Assembly: GCA_900545815.1 (NCBI GenBank)
Contig: URAM01000027.1
Location: forward strand, 1-26,676
DNA: 26,676 nucleotides
From: an uncultured Eubacteriales bacterium
Lineage (GTDB): Bacteria; Bacillota; Clostridia; Oscillospirales; Oscillospiraceae
Reading direction: 5' to 3'
The notes under the pieces are model-generated. The model did no database searches and was not told where the DNA came from. It saw only the letters and a program-made list of their open reading frames with translations. Positions 1 to 7,762 of the stretch are shown here, one piece after another (position 1 is the first letter of the stretch; each line of letters begins with the position of its first letter). The translations under genes and the position numbers were made by a program.

Positions 1-50
1 CCGCTTCGGAACCGTTCGCTTTCCAGTTTTTGACTCGCTCTCTCGAGCGC
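1..50 (-). other. 5' leader of an outward transcript, probably rRNA operon
   Basis: This edge lies just downstream of a very strong minus-strand promoter and has no convincing reading frame. It contains a small hairpin at 36-49 (arms CGCTC and GAGCG). A strong promoter followed by a non-coding leader at a contig edge is what is expected where an assembly breaks at a multi-copy rRNA operon. The rRNA itself is not in the window, so the identity is inferred. A tRNA operon or another highly expressed RNA is possible. Confidence 0.45.
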
Positions 51-56
51 TTTGTT

Positions 57-85
57 AGTATACTAAACCTGTCGCAAAATGTCAA
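57..85 (-). promoter_or_regulatory. Strong sigma-A promoter, rRNA-type, facing the left end
   Basis: On the minus strand a perfect TTGACA (80-85) is separated by 17 bp from TATACT (57-62). Upstream of the -35 there are three A-tracts on the minus strand (89-93, 101-105, 110-115) spaced about one helical turn, like an UP element. The promoter lies downstream of gerAB in the same direction, and no terminator is visible between them. It would drive a transcript leaving the window to the left. Confidence 0.8.
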
Positions 86-151
86 GCGTTTTTCGCAAAC
101 TTTTTCACATTTTTTCGTGAACAACTCCTTTCCTTCTGCTTTCTTATCTTT

Positions 152-1234
152 TTACCACCTTTTCCGAACTTTTGCAACCACTAACGCAGTGCCAGGAATG
201 AAATAACCCACAAAAACATTGATCGGCATCCCGATTGCCTGGTATCCAGCATCCATATCAAAGGTTGATTTAGGCAATGCACAGCACACAGCGACTAAGA
301 GCAAGATCAAACTCATCCGCACCCATTCCGGCCGTTTGGCTGCTCCCGCTGCTTGGCGCAGCGCTTGTTCGGCGGAGAATGCCAGCACACCCATAAGTGC
401 AGTGTCCGTCATCATCCACATGGCAGAAATGATCGACTCCAGCCGTTCCATTGCGCCAGTGACAGAGACTTCCTTCGCCAATGTGAAAAAGGGAACCTGC
501 AAGCGCTGGCTCAATTCTGGCCCGAATACTCCCAACACACTAACTGCAATCATCATCGCAGCACCGGTCAACGCAGCCACCCACCAAACCGCTCCGTTCT
601 TTCTGGTCTTCCACTCTACGGTTCCCAGGAGAAATCCGGCGGGAACCGCCATGCTCAGCGTGGTACTCAGGCGCAGCGAGCCAAGCCCTGCTTCTCTCCA
701 GCTCGTATCAGTAACTGGCCACAGATTATATATCTGTATTTTTTCGACAGCCAGCAGAAGTACCGCCGCCAACGTGAGGATAACCACCCAAAAGAGGATT
801 TTCCCCGTGCGCAGCAGACAATCCAGGCTCTCCCGCACAATCCAAAGCTGCAATACTGCCATGGCCAGGTAGAACGCCAGCTTTCCAGCCTCCGGATAGA
901 CGGCAGAAACGTAGCGCTCGGCATAAAAGCGCAGATCGACCACCATGATCATTACCATCCACAAAGCGCTCAAGCCACAACAGACCTTGCCCCAGCGGCT
1001 GCCGAAGGCCAGGTGATAGACCTCCCCCAGCCCGCTGTCTGCCGGCATACGGCTGAGACAGCGAAAGAGAAAGAACATCAAAACCGCCAGGGGCAAAATT
1101 GCAAAAAGAGGCAGGAGCCAGGACGCTCGGCGGGCATCAATGATACGGGTGGGGACAGCATGGACGATAGGCGCCATCATCATGACGAAGGTCAAGATGC
1201 CAAATTGCCCCCCAGACAGTTTTTTCTGCTCCAT
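152..1234 (-). CDS. gerAB: Spore germination receptor B subunit, GerAB family permease
   Basis: This 360-residue, very hydrophobic protein has about ten predicted membrane segments and fits the GerAB (spore permease, APC superfamily) family in length and in its N-terminal pattern (LSGGQFGILTFVMMMAP). In the family it sits in the inner spore membrane and binds the germinant, usually an amino acid, with the A and C subunits. It is the last gene of the operon: the start lies 12 bp after gerAC, with an AGGGGG ribosome site just before the ATG. The usual order is A-B-C; here B is last. Which germinant it senses cannot be read from the sequence. No terminator is visible before the outward promoter at 57-85. 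Confidence 0.85.
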   Translation of the reverse strand: MEQKKLSGGQFGILTFVMMMAPIVHAVPTRIIDARRASWLLPLFAILPLAVLMFFLFRCLSRMPADSGLGEVYHLAFGSRWGKVCCGLSALWMVMIMVVDLRFYAERYVSAVYPEAGKLAFYLAMAVLQLWIVRESLDCLLRTGKILFWVVILTLAAVLLLAVEKIQIYNLWPVTDTSWREAGLGSLRLSTTLSMAVPAGFLLGTVEWKTRKNGAVWWVAALTGAAMMIAVSVLGVFGPELSQRLQVPFFTLAKEVSVTGAMERLESIISAMWMMTDTALMGVLAFSAEQALRQAAGAAKRPEWVRMSLILLLVAVCCALPKSTFDMDAGYQAIGMPINVFVGYFIPGTALVVAKVRKRW

Positions 1235-1246
1235 CTCACGCCCCCT

Positions 1247-2392
1247 TTACTCTCCCTGACCAACCCCTCGGCTCACATCGTAGCTTTGCTGTATCACACA
1301 GCCGGTCGTCACATGGAAGGTCAAGTTTTTCCGCCATTGCTCCCACTGCCGCTGAATCAACGCAGCTTTCATGGGATATTGCGCCATCAACGTCCGTTTT
1401 AAGTGGAGGAAATCTCCCAGCTTCTGCTCCTGTTCCAACACCTGCACCACTTCTCCTGTCAGGGTTTTGGCCAGGATCCGCTCTATCCGGCTCATGGTAT
1501 CCTCGTCCAATTCGTCCAATTCTCCGCTCACTTCGGACAGATCCACCTGTACCTGGATCTCTGCTGTCAAGTCTGTCAGCACCTCCCCCTCCCAGCAGGC
1601 GTTCCACTTACAGTTCTGACCCGTCAGCTTCACACCAGCTACGCCATCCTCCTGGGTGGCCAAATCCAGATAGCTCATGTCCCCCTGATTCAACAGCAAG
1701 CAGATGCCTCGCCCCAGTTCCGGTGGGAACTTTTCCTGCAACTTTGCCTCTCGAAACAGCGCCATTCCATCTGATACCAGCGTATGCTGTTCCTCCTCCT
1801 TTTCCAACCGTACCACCGGCATCATGGCCCATCCGTTGTCATACAGGTCGGTCAAAAATTCTCGAACCGTACAAGCCCATCCTTTGGACTCCAAGGGAAG
1901 CTCTTTGCCGATCTCTTGCAAGCGGTCGGTAGCAGCGATGTCCTTGCTGCCTGATTTCGTGACGATCTCCGCCGCAGTCCCTTCCGTGAAAAAGATCAGG
2001 GTATCCAGCCGCATCTCATAGTCCCGCTGAATATAATCCAAAATCCGGTCAATACCGGCCTCCGCCGCCCCTTTGCCAATGATGCACTCTGTCACATGTC
2101 CGTAACTCACATACCCACTGCCGCTCTTTTGAATCATCTGACAGGCGGCAAAAACCGTACCCGCCTCCCGTTCCAGAATCAGCGGCTCTTTGCCGCCGCT
2201 GCCGGATTCCTCCTGCTTGACCCCGCTGGAGACGGTGACCTTGACCCGCTCCTCCGGAGCACTGTCCACTGCCAGCGTCCGCACCAATTCCACATTGGAA
2301 ATGTCCTTGGGCTGGGGCAGGAACCGAGGACTGCATCCACAGAGCAGATTGGCCGTCAACACACAGCAAAGGATCCATGCTGCTTTTTTCAC
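1247..2392 (-). CDS. gerAC: Spore germination receptor C subunit, GerAC family lipoprotein
   Basis: The 381-residue protein starts with a lipoprotein signal peptide (MKKAAWILCC..., lipobox LCGC with Cys20 as the lipidated residue). The mature part matches the GerAC family: an early NVELVRTLAVD segment, a central ILDYIQRDYEMRLDTLIFF region, and a C-terminal long helix with a W-x-x-W segment and a short strand. GerAC is the lipid-anchored subunit of germinant receptors on the outer face of the spore inner membrane. The start codon is GTG and overlaps the gerAA stop by 4 bp (GTGA), with GGAGG just upstream, so translation is probably coupled to gerAA. Its position between A and B is unusual but the reading frame is intact. 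Confidence 0.88.
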   Translation of the reverse strand: MKKAAWILCCVLTANLLCGCSPRFLPQPKDISNVELVRTLAVDSAPEERVKVTVSSGVKQEESGSGGKEPLILEREAGTVFAACQMIQKSGSGYVSYGHVTECIIGKGAAEAGIDRILDYIQRDYEMRLDTLIFFTEGTAAEIVTKSGSKDIAATDRLQEIGKELPLESKGWACTVREFLTDLYDNGWAMMPVVRLEKEEEQHTLVSDGMALFREAKLQEKFPPELGRGICLLLNQGDMSYLDLATQEDGVAGVKLTGQNCKWNACWEGEVLTDLTAEIQVQVDLSEVSGELDELDEDTMSRIERILAKTLTGEVVQVLEQEQKLGDFLHLKRTLMAQYPMKAALIQRQWEQWRKNLTFHVTTGCVIQQSYDVSRGVGQGE

Positions 2393-3876
2393 TTTTGCCT
2401 CCGTTTCCCCTCTGGGTTCAGGGATAGCTCCCGCAGTTTGATGTCTGGCATCGGCCCTCGCACCACCCAGCCGCCGCCTTTATACTGCCACTCCTTGGCC
2501 ACAAAGGGGGTCAGGTAGCTGACGCCGCAATTTTGCATTTTCGCCAGCTGGAAGATGAGCGCCGCCGCCACCGTGGTCAAGCCGAACAGGCCGGCAAAGC
2601 AAGCTCCCAACGCCACCAGGAAGCGCCAGATGCGCAGGCCGTTGGCAAAGTCCTGGCTGGGCATGGTGAATCCGGCCATGCCAGCTGCCGCCACCACGAT
2701 GATGACCGCCGGTGAGACGATCTTCGCCTCCACCGCTGCTTGTCCCACCACCAGAGCGCCGATGATGGAGACGCTCTGTCCGATGGTCTTGGGCATCCGC
2801 AGTCCCGCCTCCTGGAGCAGTTCAAAGGCCAGCAGCATGGCCAGCACCTCAAACTGGGTGGAGAAGGGCACATCCTGCTTGCTGGCAATGATGGACAGCG
2901 CCAACTGAGTGGGGATCATCTGTAGGTGAAAGGCGGAGACTGCGATATAAAACCCTGGCAGCAGGACTGTAATGAAGATGGACAGGTAGCGCAGCAGGGT
3001 CAGGACACTGACGATGGCCCAATGATAGCTCAAATCCTGGGACGTCCGCAAGAACTGATTCAGGTCGCAGGGCACCAGGCATCCCAGCGGAATGCCATCA
3101 ATGAGCACCCCCACCCGACCATCCATCAGGCCACGGCAGAACCGGTCGGGCCGCTCGGTAAACAGCACCTGCGGAAACACCGTGCTGCGGCTGTCCACCA
3201 AATATTCCTCAATATCTGACGCCGCCAGCAGGGCGTCAATGTCCATGTCCGCAATGCGCTGGGAGATCTTATCCACTAGGGTCTGGTTGGTGATGTCCTC
3301 CACCCACAGCACATCCACCGCCGTCTGAGACGTCCGTCCCACCCGGTACTCCTCGCACTTGACCTTGGCGCTCTTGAGCCGGCGGCGCACCAGGGAGGTG
3401 CTGGTACGCACACTCTCTACAAAGGAGTCCCGTGCCCCCTTGGCCTCCGTCTCATTCTCCGGCCCTTCCACGCTGCGTTTTTCCTCAGTGGGCACGGAGC
3501 AGGTCAGCACGCCGTCGGGCAGCACCACCGCACAGCTGCCGTCCACCATGGCCGCCACCGTCTCGTCCACGGTGGTCTGGGTCTGGACGTTCAGGTTCCA
3601 GATGACCCCTTGGAGCAAGCCACCCACCTTCTGCACCTCCGCCGGCACCGGTCCGGTGATGAGCGGACGCAGAACGTAGTCGTTGAGCCGTTCGCTCTTG
3701 ACCAACCCATCCAGCCAGCACACCGTACAGGTGCCGCCCTGCACCAGGACGATCTCTCGGCTGGCAAACTCCACACAGTGGGCGAAGGCAGACTCCAACC
3801 CTTGCAGATTCAGCGGCAGGTCGTAGACCACCTCCGGTTTGGGATGATGAGGGACATATTCCTGATGGCTTCCCAT
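2389..3876 (-). CDS. gerAA: Spore germination receptor A subunit, GerAA family
   Basis: I place the start at the ATG at 3876 (495 aa, MGSHQEYVPHHPKPE...), which has an AGGAGAGGAG ribosome site. The open frame runs further upstream, but that part crosses the capA terminator. The N-terminal half is a soluble domain (LNVQTQTTVDE, RLKSAKVKCEEYRVGRTSQT). The C-terminal half carries membrane segments and the GerA hallmark around KTIGQSVSIIGALVVGQAAV followed by IVSPAVIIVVA and a MPSQDF segment. GerAA forms the germinant-receptor complex with the B and C subunits. It is the first gene of a three-gene operon, with a sigma-G-like promoter just upstream, consistent with expression in the forespore. Confidence 0.9.
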   Translation of the reverse strand: MGSHQEYVPHHPKPEVVYDLPLNLQGLESAFAHCVEFASREIVLVQGGTCTVCWLDGLVKSERLNDYVLRPLITGPVPAEVQKVGGLLQGVIWNLNVQTQTTVDETVAAMVDGSCAVVLPDGVLTCSVPTEEKRSVEGPENETEAKGARDSFVESVRTSTSLVRRRLKSAKVKCEEYRVGRTSQTAVDVLWVEDITNQTLVDKISQRIADMDIDALLAASDIEEYLVDSRSTVFPQVLFTERPDRFCRGLMDGRVGVLIDGIPLGCLVPCDLNQFLRTSQDLSYHWAIVSVLTLLRYLSIFITVLLPGFYIAVSAFHLQMIPTQLALSIIASKQDVPFSTQFEVLAMLLAFELLQEAGLRMPKTIGQSVSIIGALVVGQAAVEAKIVSPAVIIVVAAAGMAGFTMPSQDFANGLRIWRFLVALGACFAGLFGLTTVAAALIFQLAKMQNCGVSYLTPFVAKEWQYKGGGWVVRGPMPDIKLRELSLNPEGKRRQK

Positions 3877-3905
3877 GGCGTGCGCTCCTCTCCTATTTCT
3901 GGGGC

Positions 3906-3934
3906 TATTATGCCCAACTGAGCAAGAAATAAGC
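3906..3934 (-). promoter_or_regulatory. Candidate sigma-G promoter for the ger operon
   Basis: On the minus strand a -10 CATAATA (3906-3912) matches the sigma-G consensus CATnMTA, and 17 bp upstream is GCTTA (3930-3934), four of five matches to the -35 GMATR. It sits between the capA terminator and the gerAA ribosome site. gerA operons in Bacillus are sigma-G dependent, so the match is meaningful, but it rests on pattern alone. Confidence 0.45.
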
Positions 3935-3963
3935 GCCCAGGCAGGGATTTTCTGCCTGGGCGC
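3933..3963 (-). terminator. Intrinsic terminator after the CapA-family gene
   Basis: A perfect 12-bp stem (3933-3944 with 3952-3963, arms GCGCCCAGGCAG and CTGCCTGGGCGC) has a 7-nt loop. On the minus strand it is followed by TTATTTCTT, a moderate U-tract. It separates metG/capA transcription from the ger operon. Confidence 0.8.
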
Positions 3964-3974
3964 TTGGGTGGTTT

Positions 3975-5087
3975 TCACTTTTTCTCGTACACGGTGCCGT
4001 CCGGTTTGATACCGGCATTGACGGAGATGGACTCCAACAGGTTGTAGACGCTGCTGCCGTCCGTCAGGTACTTGGTCACGCATCCGGCCTGGCGGGCAGG
4101 CACAACGGCAGCGTTCAGCTTCCAGTCTTCCTTGGTGCCGGTCACATGGAGTTCCAACAGGCAGGTGAGCAAGTCCTTCTCATTGAACCAGAAGTTGCCC
4201 AGGTTGTAGAAGATGGGCGCACCTTTGTAATACTCGATGCCCTGGAGGCAGTGGGAGTGGGTGCCCACGATCACGTCAGCGCCAGCATCGATATAAGCTC
4301 GTGCCGTGTCCTTCTGCACCTGTTCCAGCTCGTAGCTGTACTCAATGCCCCAGTGGACGCAGCAAACCACCAAGTCTGCCTGCTGCTTTGCCTGGGCGAT
4401 GACTTTTTCGAACTGGGCAGGGTCATAGCAGCTCAGAACCCCCGGAGAATTTTCTCCGGCGTCTGGGGTATAGAGGGTCAGCTCCGCTCGGGTTGCGTTG
4501 ACGTAGGCCACTTTCAGGCCGTTCAGGTCATAAACCAGGGGTTTTGCCGCCTCCGCTTTGTTGCGGCCAGCACCCACATAGTCGATGCCCGCCTTGCTCA
4601 GGTTGTCCAGGGTGTCGTTGAAAGCGTCCTTGCCATAGTCGTAGATGTGGTTGTTGGCCAGAGTCACCAGGTCGGCTCCCATCTCTTTCAGGTAGGAGAC
4701 ATTCTGGGGCTTTGCCCGAAAGGTATACGCCTTCCCCGCCAGCTTTTCCCCTCGGTCGGAGAGGGTAAACTCGTTGTTGATGCAGCACAGGTCTGCCTGA
4801 TTCATCTTCTCCAACAGCACCGGATCGATGCAGGCGGACAGCTTGCCGCCGGCGGAGTTTTTCAGGTACTGCATCACATACCAGTCATCGTCCAGGTTGA
4901 TGTCTCCGGTGAATGCTAGGGTCAAGTCCAGCTTCTCCGGTTCCGTCTGGGCAGGAGCGGAGCTGGCTGCCGCCGCACTCTGGGCGGGGGCGGCACTCTG
5001 GCTGGAGGTGGAGGTTTCGCCGCCGCAGGCGCAGGTGACCACCAGGAGAGCGGCGGTCAAGAGCAAAGAAAAGGTTCGTTTCATCAT
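3975..5087 (-). CDS. CapA/PgsA-family metallophosphatase-like lipoprotein
   Basis: The 370-residue protein has a signal peptide (MMKRTFSLLLTAALLVVT) with a probable lipidated Cys21 in CACGG, then a Ser/Ala/Gln-rich linker to about residue 50. The CapA fold follows, with its conserved metal-site motifs: LAFTGDINLDD, NNEFTLSDRG, LVTLANNHIYDYG, VVCCVHWGIEYS, VIVGTHSHCLQG and IFYNLGNFWF. The family includes the poly-gamma-glutamate capsule protein CapA/PgsA, but no other pgs genes are nearby, so a capsule role is not supported here. A general surface phosphoesterase role is equally possible. Either of two adjacent ATGs can be the start; AGGAGA is better spaced for the second. It lies 54 bp after metG with no clear promoter, so it may be read from the metG transcript. 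Confidence 0.85.
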   Translation of the reverse strand: MMKRTFSLLLTAALLVVTCACGGETSTSSQSAAPAQSAAAASSAPAQTEPEKLDLTLAFTGDINLDDDWYVMQYLKNSAGGKLSACIDPVLLEKMNQADLCCINNEFTLSDRGEKLAGKAYTFRAKPQNVSYLKEMGADLVTLANNHIYDYGKDAFNDTLDNLSKAGIDYVGAGRNKAEAAKPLVYDLNGLKVAYVNATRAELTLYTPDAGENSPGVLSCYDPAQFEKVIAQAKQQADLVVCCVHWGIEYSYELEQVQKDTARAYIDAGADVIVGTHSHCLQGIEYYKGAPIFYNLGNFWFNEKDLLTCLLELHVTGTKEDWKLNAAVVPARQAGCVTKYLTDGSSVYNLLESISVNAGIKPDGTVYEKK

Positions 5088-5104
5088 CTTCTCCTATTGT
5101 GCGA

Positions 5105-5130
5105 ACAGCCCCGTCACGGGACGGGGCTGT
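5105..5130 (-). terminator. Hairpin between metG and the CapA gene, weak terminator
   Basis: An 11-bp perfect stem (5105-5115 with 5120-5130) has a 4-nt loop. On the minus strand the 3' arm is followed by TTCGCACAAT, so the U-tract is poor. It may act as partial terminator or as an mRNA processing or stability element rather than a full stop. Confidence 0.5.
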
Positions 5131-5141
5131 AGGTTGTGAAA

Positions 5142-7091
5142 TCAGCAGAATTTTGCGCCTGCTTCAATGGCATCGTCCAGGATGATCAGCTGGAGCTTGT
5201 CATGCTTCTCAGCGCTGAGCAGCATACCGCAGCTTTCCTGCCCCATCATCTTCCGAGGTGCCAGGTTGGTCACGGCCACAACGGTCTTGCCCACCAGGTC
5301 TTCCGGCTTGTAGTAGGCAGCGATGCCGGACAGGATCTGGCGATCCTTGCCGGAGCCATCGTCCAGGATGAACTTCAAGAGCTTCTTGCTCTTTTTCACG
5401 TTCTCGCAGCTCTTGACCTTGCACACGGTCATGTCCACCTTTTCAAAGGTCTCAAAATCGATCTCGTCTTTGAATTCCACGGTGGAGCCAGCCTGTTCGG
5501 CCTGACGTGCCAGTTCGATCTCCTTCAGGGTCTCCAGCTCCTTATCCAGGTCGATTCTGGGGAACAGGTTCTCGCCCTTATGAACGGTGACGTCAGCAGG
5601 GAGCAGACCCCAGATGCCAGCATCCTCCCAACCGGTCTTTTCTGCGCCGATCTGCTCGAAGATCTTGGCGGTGGTATCCGGCATAAAGGGGGTCAGCATG
5701 ATGGTACAGATGCGGACGGCCTCCAACAGGTTGTACAGAACCCGAGCCAGACGGGGCTTATCCTCGTCGTTCTTGGCCAGCACCCAAGGTGCGTTCTCGT
5801 CAATATACTTGTTGGCACGGGAGATGACCTCAAAGATGTCCACCAGAGCGCTCTGGAAGGTGTAGGCTTCCATCTTCTCATAGTATTTGGCCTTCAGTCC
5901 GGAAGCCAGTGCGATCAGCTCGGCGTCCTTCTCCTCGTCCGCCTGCTGTTCTGCGGGCAGGGTGCCGCCGAAATATTTCACGGCCATGGCAGTGGTACGG
6001 CTGACCAGGTTACCCAGGTCGTTGGCCAGGTCGATGTTGATGCGCTTGATGAGGCTCTCGTTGGAGAAATTGCCATCGCTGCCGAAGGGGAATTCTCGGA
6101 GCAGATAGTAGCGGAGGGCGTCCACGCCATAGCGTTCGGCCAGGATGATGGGGTCGATGACGTTGACAGTGGTGTTGGCCTTGCTCTTGGAGATCTTGCC
6201 GCCGCCCAGCAGCAACCAGCCGTGACCATAGACCTTCTTGGGCAGGGGTTCGCCCAGGCTCATGAGCATGGCAGGCCAGATGATGGAGTGGAAGCGGACG
6301 ATCTCCTTGCCGATGAAGTGAACGTCGCAGGGCCAATATTTATCGTAGTCGTCATACTTGTCGTTCAGGTAACCCAGGGCGGTGATATAGTTGCTCAGCG
6401 CGTCCACCCAGACGTAGACCACATGACCGGGATCGAAGGTGACGGGGATGCCCCAGGTGAAGCTGGTGCGGCTGACGCAGAGGTCTTCCAGGCCGGGCTT
6501 GACGAAGTTGTTCATCATCTCATTGCGGCGGCTCTCCGGTTCCAGGAAACCGGGCTTGCTGAGCAATTCTTCGATCTTCTGCTGGTACTTGGAGAGACGG
6601 AAGAAATAGGCTTCCTCCTCGGCGTCCTGTACCTCACGGCCGCAGTCGGGACACTTGCCGTCCACCAGTTGGGAATCAGTCCAGAAGGACTCGCAGGGAA
6701 CGCAGTATTTGCCCTTGTAAGCGCCCTTGTAGATGTCGCCGTTGTCGTGCATCTTTTCAAAAATTTTCTGGATGCTCTTCACATGATAATCATCGGTGGT
6801 GCGGATGAAGCGGTCGTTGGAGATGTTCATCAGCTTCCACAGATCCTTGATGCCGCCCTTGCCGCAGACCACGTTGTCCACGAACTGCTGGGGGGTGATG
6901 CCGGCGGCCTTGGCCTTCTGCTCGATCTTCAGGCCGTGCTCATCGGTACCGGTCAAAAACAGCACGTCATAGCCGCACATTCTCTTGTAGCGTGCCATGG
7001 TGTCGGTGGCCACGGTGCAGTAGGTGTGACCGATGTGCAGCTTGTCCGAGGGGTAATAAATGGGGGTTGTGATATAAAACTTTTCTGCCAT
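5142..7091 (-). CDS. metG: Methionine--tRNA ligase
   Basis: The 649-residue enzyme charges tRNA-Met with methionine in the cytoplasm. I place the start at the ATG at 7091, which has an AAAGGAGG site about 10 bp upstream; the open frame runs 34 codons further without a ribosome site. The class I signature HIGH is at residues 19-22. A four-cysteine zinc knuckle (CVPC ... CPDC) lies near residues 126-145, and the KMSKS loop appears as KISKS near residue 299. The anticodon-binding helices include a W-x-x-W type segment. The C-terminal 110 residues are an EMAP/Trbp111-like tRNA-binding domain (FEKVDMTVCKV ... LAPRKMMGQESCGM), the usual dimerising appendix. All parts are intact and the length is normal for this subtype. 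A structured leader precedes it. Confidence 0.97.
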   Translation of the reverse strand: MAEKFYITTPIYYPSDKLHIGHTYCTVATDTMARYKRMCGYDVLFLTGTDEHGLKIEQKAKAAGITPQQFVDNVVCGKGGIKDLWKLMNISNDRFIRTTDDYHVKSIQKIFEKMHDNGDIYKGAYKGKYCVPCESFWTDSQLVDGKCPDCGREVQDAEEEAYFFRLSKYQQKIEELLSKPGFLEPESRRNEMMNNFVKPGLEDLCVSRTSFTWGIPVTFDPGHVVYVWVDALSNYITALGYLNDKYDDYDKYWPCDVHFIGKEIVRFHSIIWPAMLMSLGEPLPKKVYGHGWLLLGGGKISKSKANTTVNVIDPIILAERYGVDALRYYLLREFPFGSDGNFSNESLIKRINIDLANDLGNLVSRTTAMAVKYFGGTLPAEQQADEEKDAELIALASGLKAKYYEKMEAYTFQSALVDIFEVISRANKYIDENAPWVLAKNDEDKPRLARVLYNLLEAVRICTIMLTPFMPDTTAKIFEQIGAEKTGWEDAGIWGLLPADVTVHKGENLFPRIDLDKELETLKEIELARQAEQAGSTVEFKDEIDFETFEKVDMTVCKVKSCENVKKSKKLLKFILDDGSGKDRQILSGIAAYYKPEDLVGKTVVAVTNLAPRKMMGQESCGMLLSAEKHDKLQLIILDDAIEAGAKFC

Positions 7092-7170
7092 TGTCGCAGT
7101 TCCTCCTTTGTTGGCGCCGCCGAATGGAAGCGGGCCACAGTTTCTCTCTCCTCCGTCCTTCTGGTGAGTG

Positions 7171-7223
7171 GAAAAAGGGCAGGCAGCCGACACCCCAGAT
7201 GCGTGGGGATCCCTGGAGCCTGC
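7171..7223 (-). promoter_or_regulatory. Terminator-like hairpin in the metG leader, possible attenuator
   Basis: On the minus strand an outer stem GCAGGC/GCCTGC (7218-7223 with 7179-7184) encloses an inner stem CCCCA/TGGGG, and the 3' arm runs straight into CCCTTTTTCC (T-run 7172-7176). It lies about 80 nt before the metG start, inside the transcript from the promoter at 7246-7274. I looked for T-box and SAM-riboswitch signatures (for example the T-box GGTGG-type sequence) and did not find them. Confidence 0.4.
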
Positions 7224-7245
7224 GCAGAGATTGATATATTAAATC

Positions 7246-7274
7246 ATTATACCCTCCCTTGCCAATGATTGCAA
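7246..7274 (-). promoter_or_regulatory. metG promoter
   Basis: Minus strand: TTGCAA (7269-7274), 17-bp spacer, perfect TATAAT (7246-7251). It predicts a leader of about 150 nt before metG. The -35 abuts the hairpin that ends the upstream small-gene operon. Confidence 0.7.
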
Positions 7275-7308
7275 GGGGCGCAGGAGGATTGCCCCTGCGC
7301 CCCTTTTT
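7275..7308. terminator. GC-rich hairpin ending the small-protein operon
   Basis: A 10-bp perfect stem (7275-7284 with 7294-7303, arms GGGGCGCAGG and CCTGCGCCCC) has a 9-nt loop. The long T-run (7304-7308) is on the plus strand. On the minus strand, the direction of the gene ending at 7361, only TTGCAATCATT follows. It is probably the operon terminator but looks stronger in the opposite direction. Confidence 0.55.
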
Positions 7309-7360
7309 GATTTCATTTTGTAACAAGCCAGATTATTTTCTTACTTTAGGTTTAAGTCCG

Positions 7361-7759
7361 TCATTCTTCATAATACACTGCCGAATCCATCATTTTATTC
7401 ATCACAGTGACCTCATGATTCTCATCCACATAATAGAACTTCTCGTTGGAGTAAATCAGCGCAGCATACGGCTTGCCATCTACACGCAGGGAAATACCGT
7501 TCTCATCCACCGTTTCATAAGTACCGGACGCCATGCGCTTGCTGGATTGGTCGTAAATGGCGAAGGTCTTTTCCACCTCTTGGGTTGTGACAGCCAAATA
7601 TGTTTGCTCCTGTGCAAACTGATAAGTCCCGGCAAAATCCGGCGTATGCATCCCATCCAACTTCTGCGCCAGCGTGCTGTATTGATATGCGGTAAATAGG
7701 TTCAGCACGATCAAAACAATGATGACCAGCGGAATCCATATCTGCTTTCCTTTTTTCAT
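7361..7759 (-). CDS. Small membrane-anchored protein, unknown function (paralogue 1)
   Basis: I do not recognise this 132-residue protein. It has a lysine-rich start, one membrane segment (IWIPLVIIVLIVLNLFTAY) and an outward domain rich in predicted strands: FAGTYQFA, YLAVTT, FAIYDQSSKRMASGTYE, GISLRVDG, FYYVDEN and a final KMMDSAVYYEE. The same pattern recurs in the genes at 8218 and 8723, so these look like diverged paralogues. An AAAGGAG site precedes the ATG. It starts 3 bp after the lipoprotein gene and is the last gene of a three-gene operon. A small beta-barrel or lipocalin-like fold is plausible but not shown. Confidence 0.75.
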   Translation of the reverse strand: MKKGKQIWIPLVIIVLIVLNLFTAYQYSTLAQKLDGMHTPDFAGTYQFAQEQTYLAVTTQEVEKTFAIYDQSSKRMASGTYETVDENGISLRVDGKPYAALIYSNEKFYYVDENHEVTVMNKMMDSAVYYEE

Positions 7760-7762
7760 CCC

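Noticed and set aside
3877..4083. Longer N-terminus for gerAA (69 extra codons)
   Set aside because: It would run through the capA terminator and the promoter; the ATG at 3876 has a strong ribosome site and matches the family start.
7092..7251. T-box or SAM riboswitch in the metG leader
   Set aside because: The leader is short and lacks the conserved sequences of either class.
5136..7268. Long plus-strand open frame (710 codons) opposite metG
   Set aside because: It is the antisense shadow of an intact metG with all family motifs; it has no recognisable domain and no plausible expression signals.
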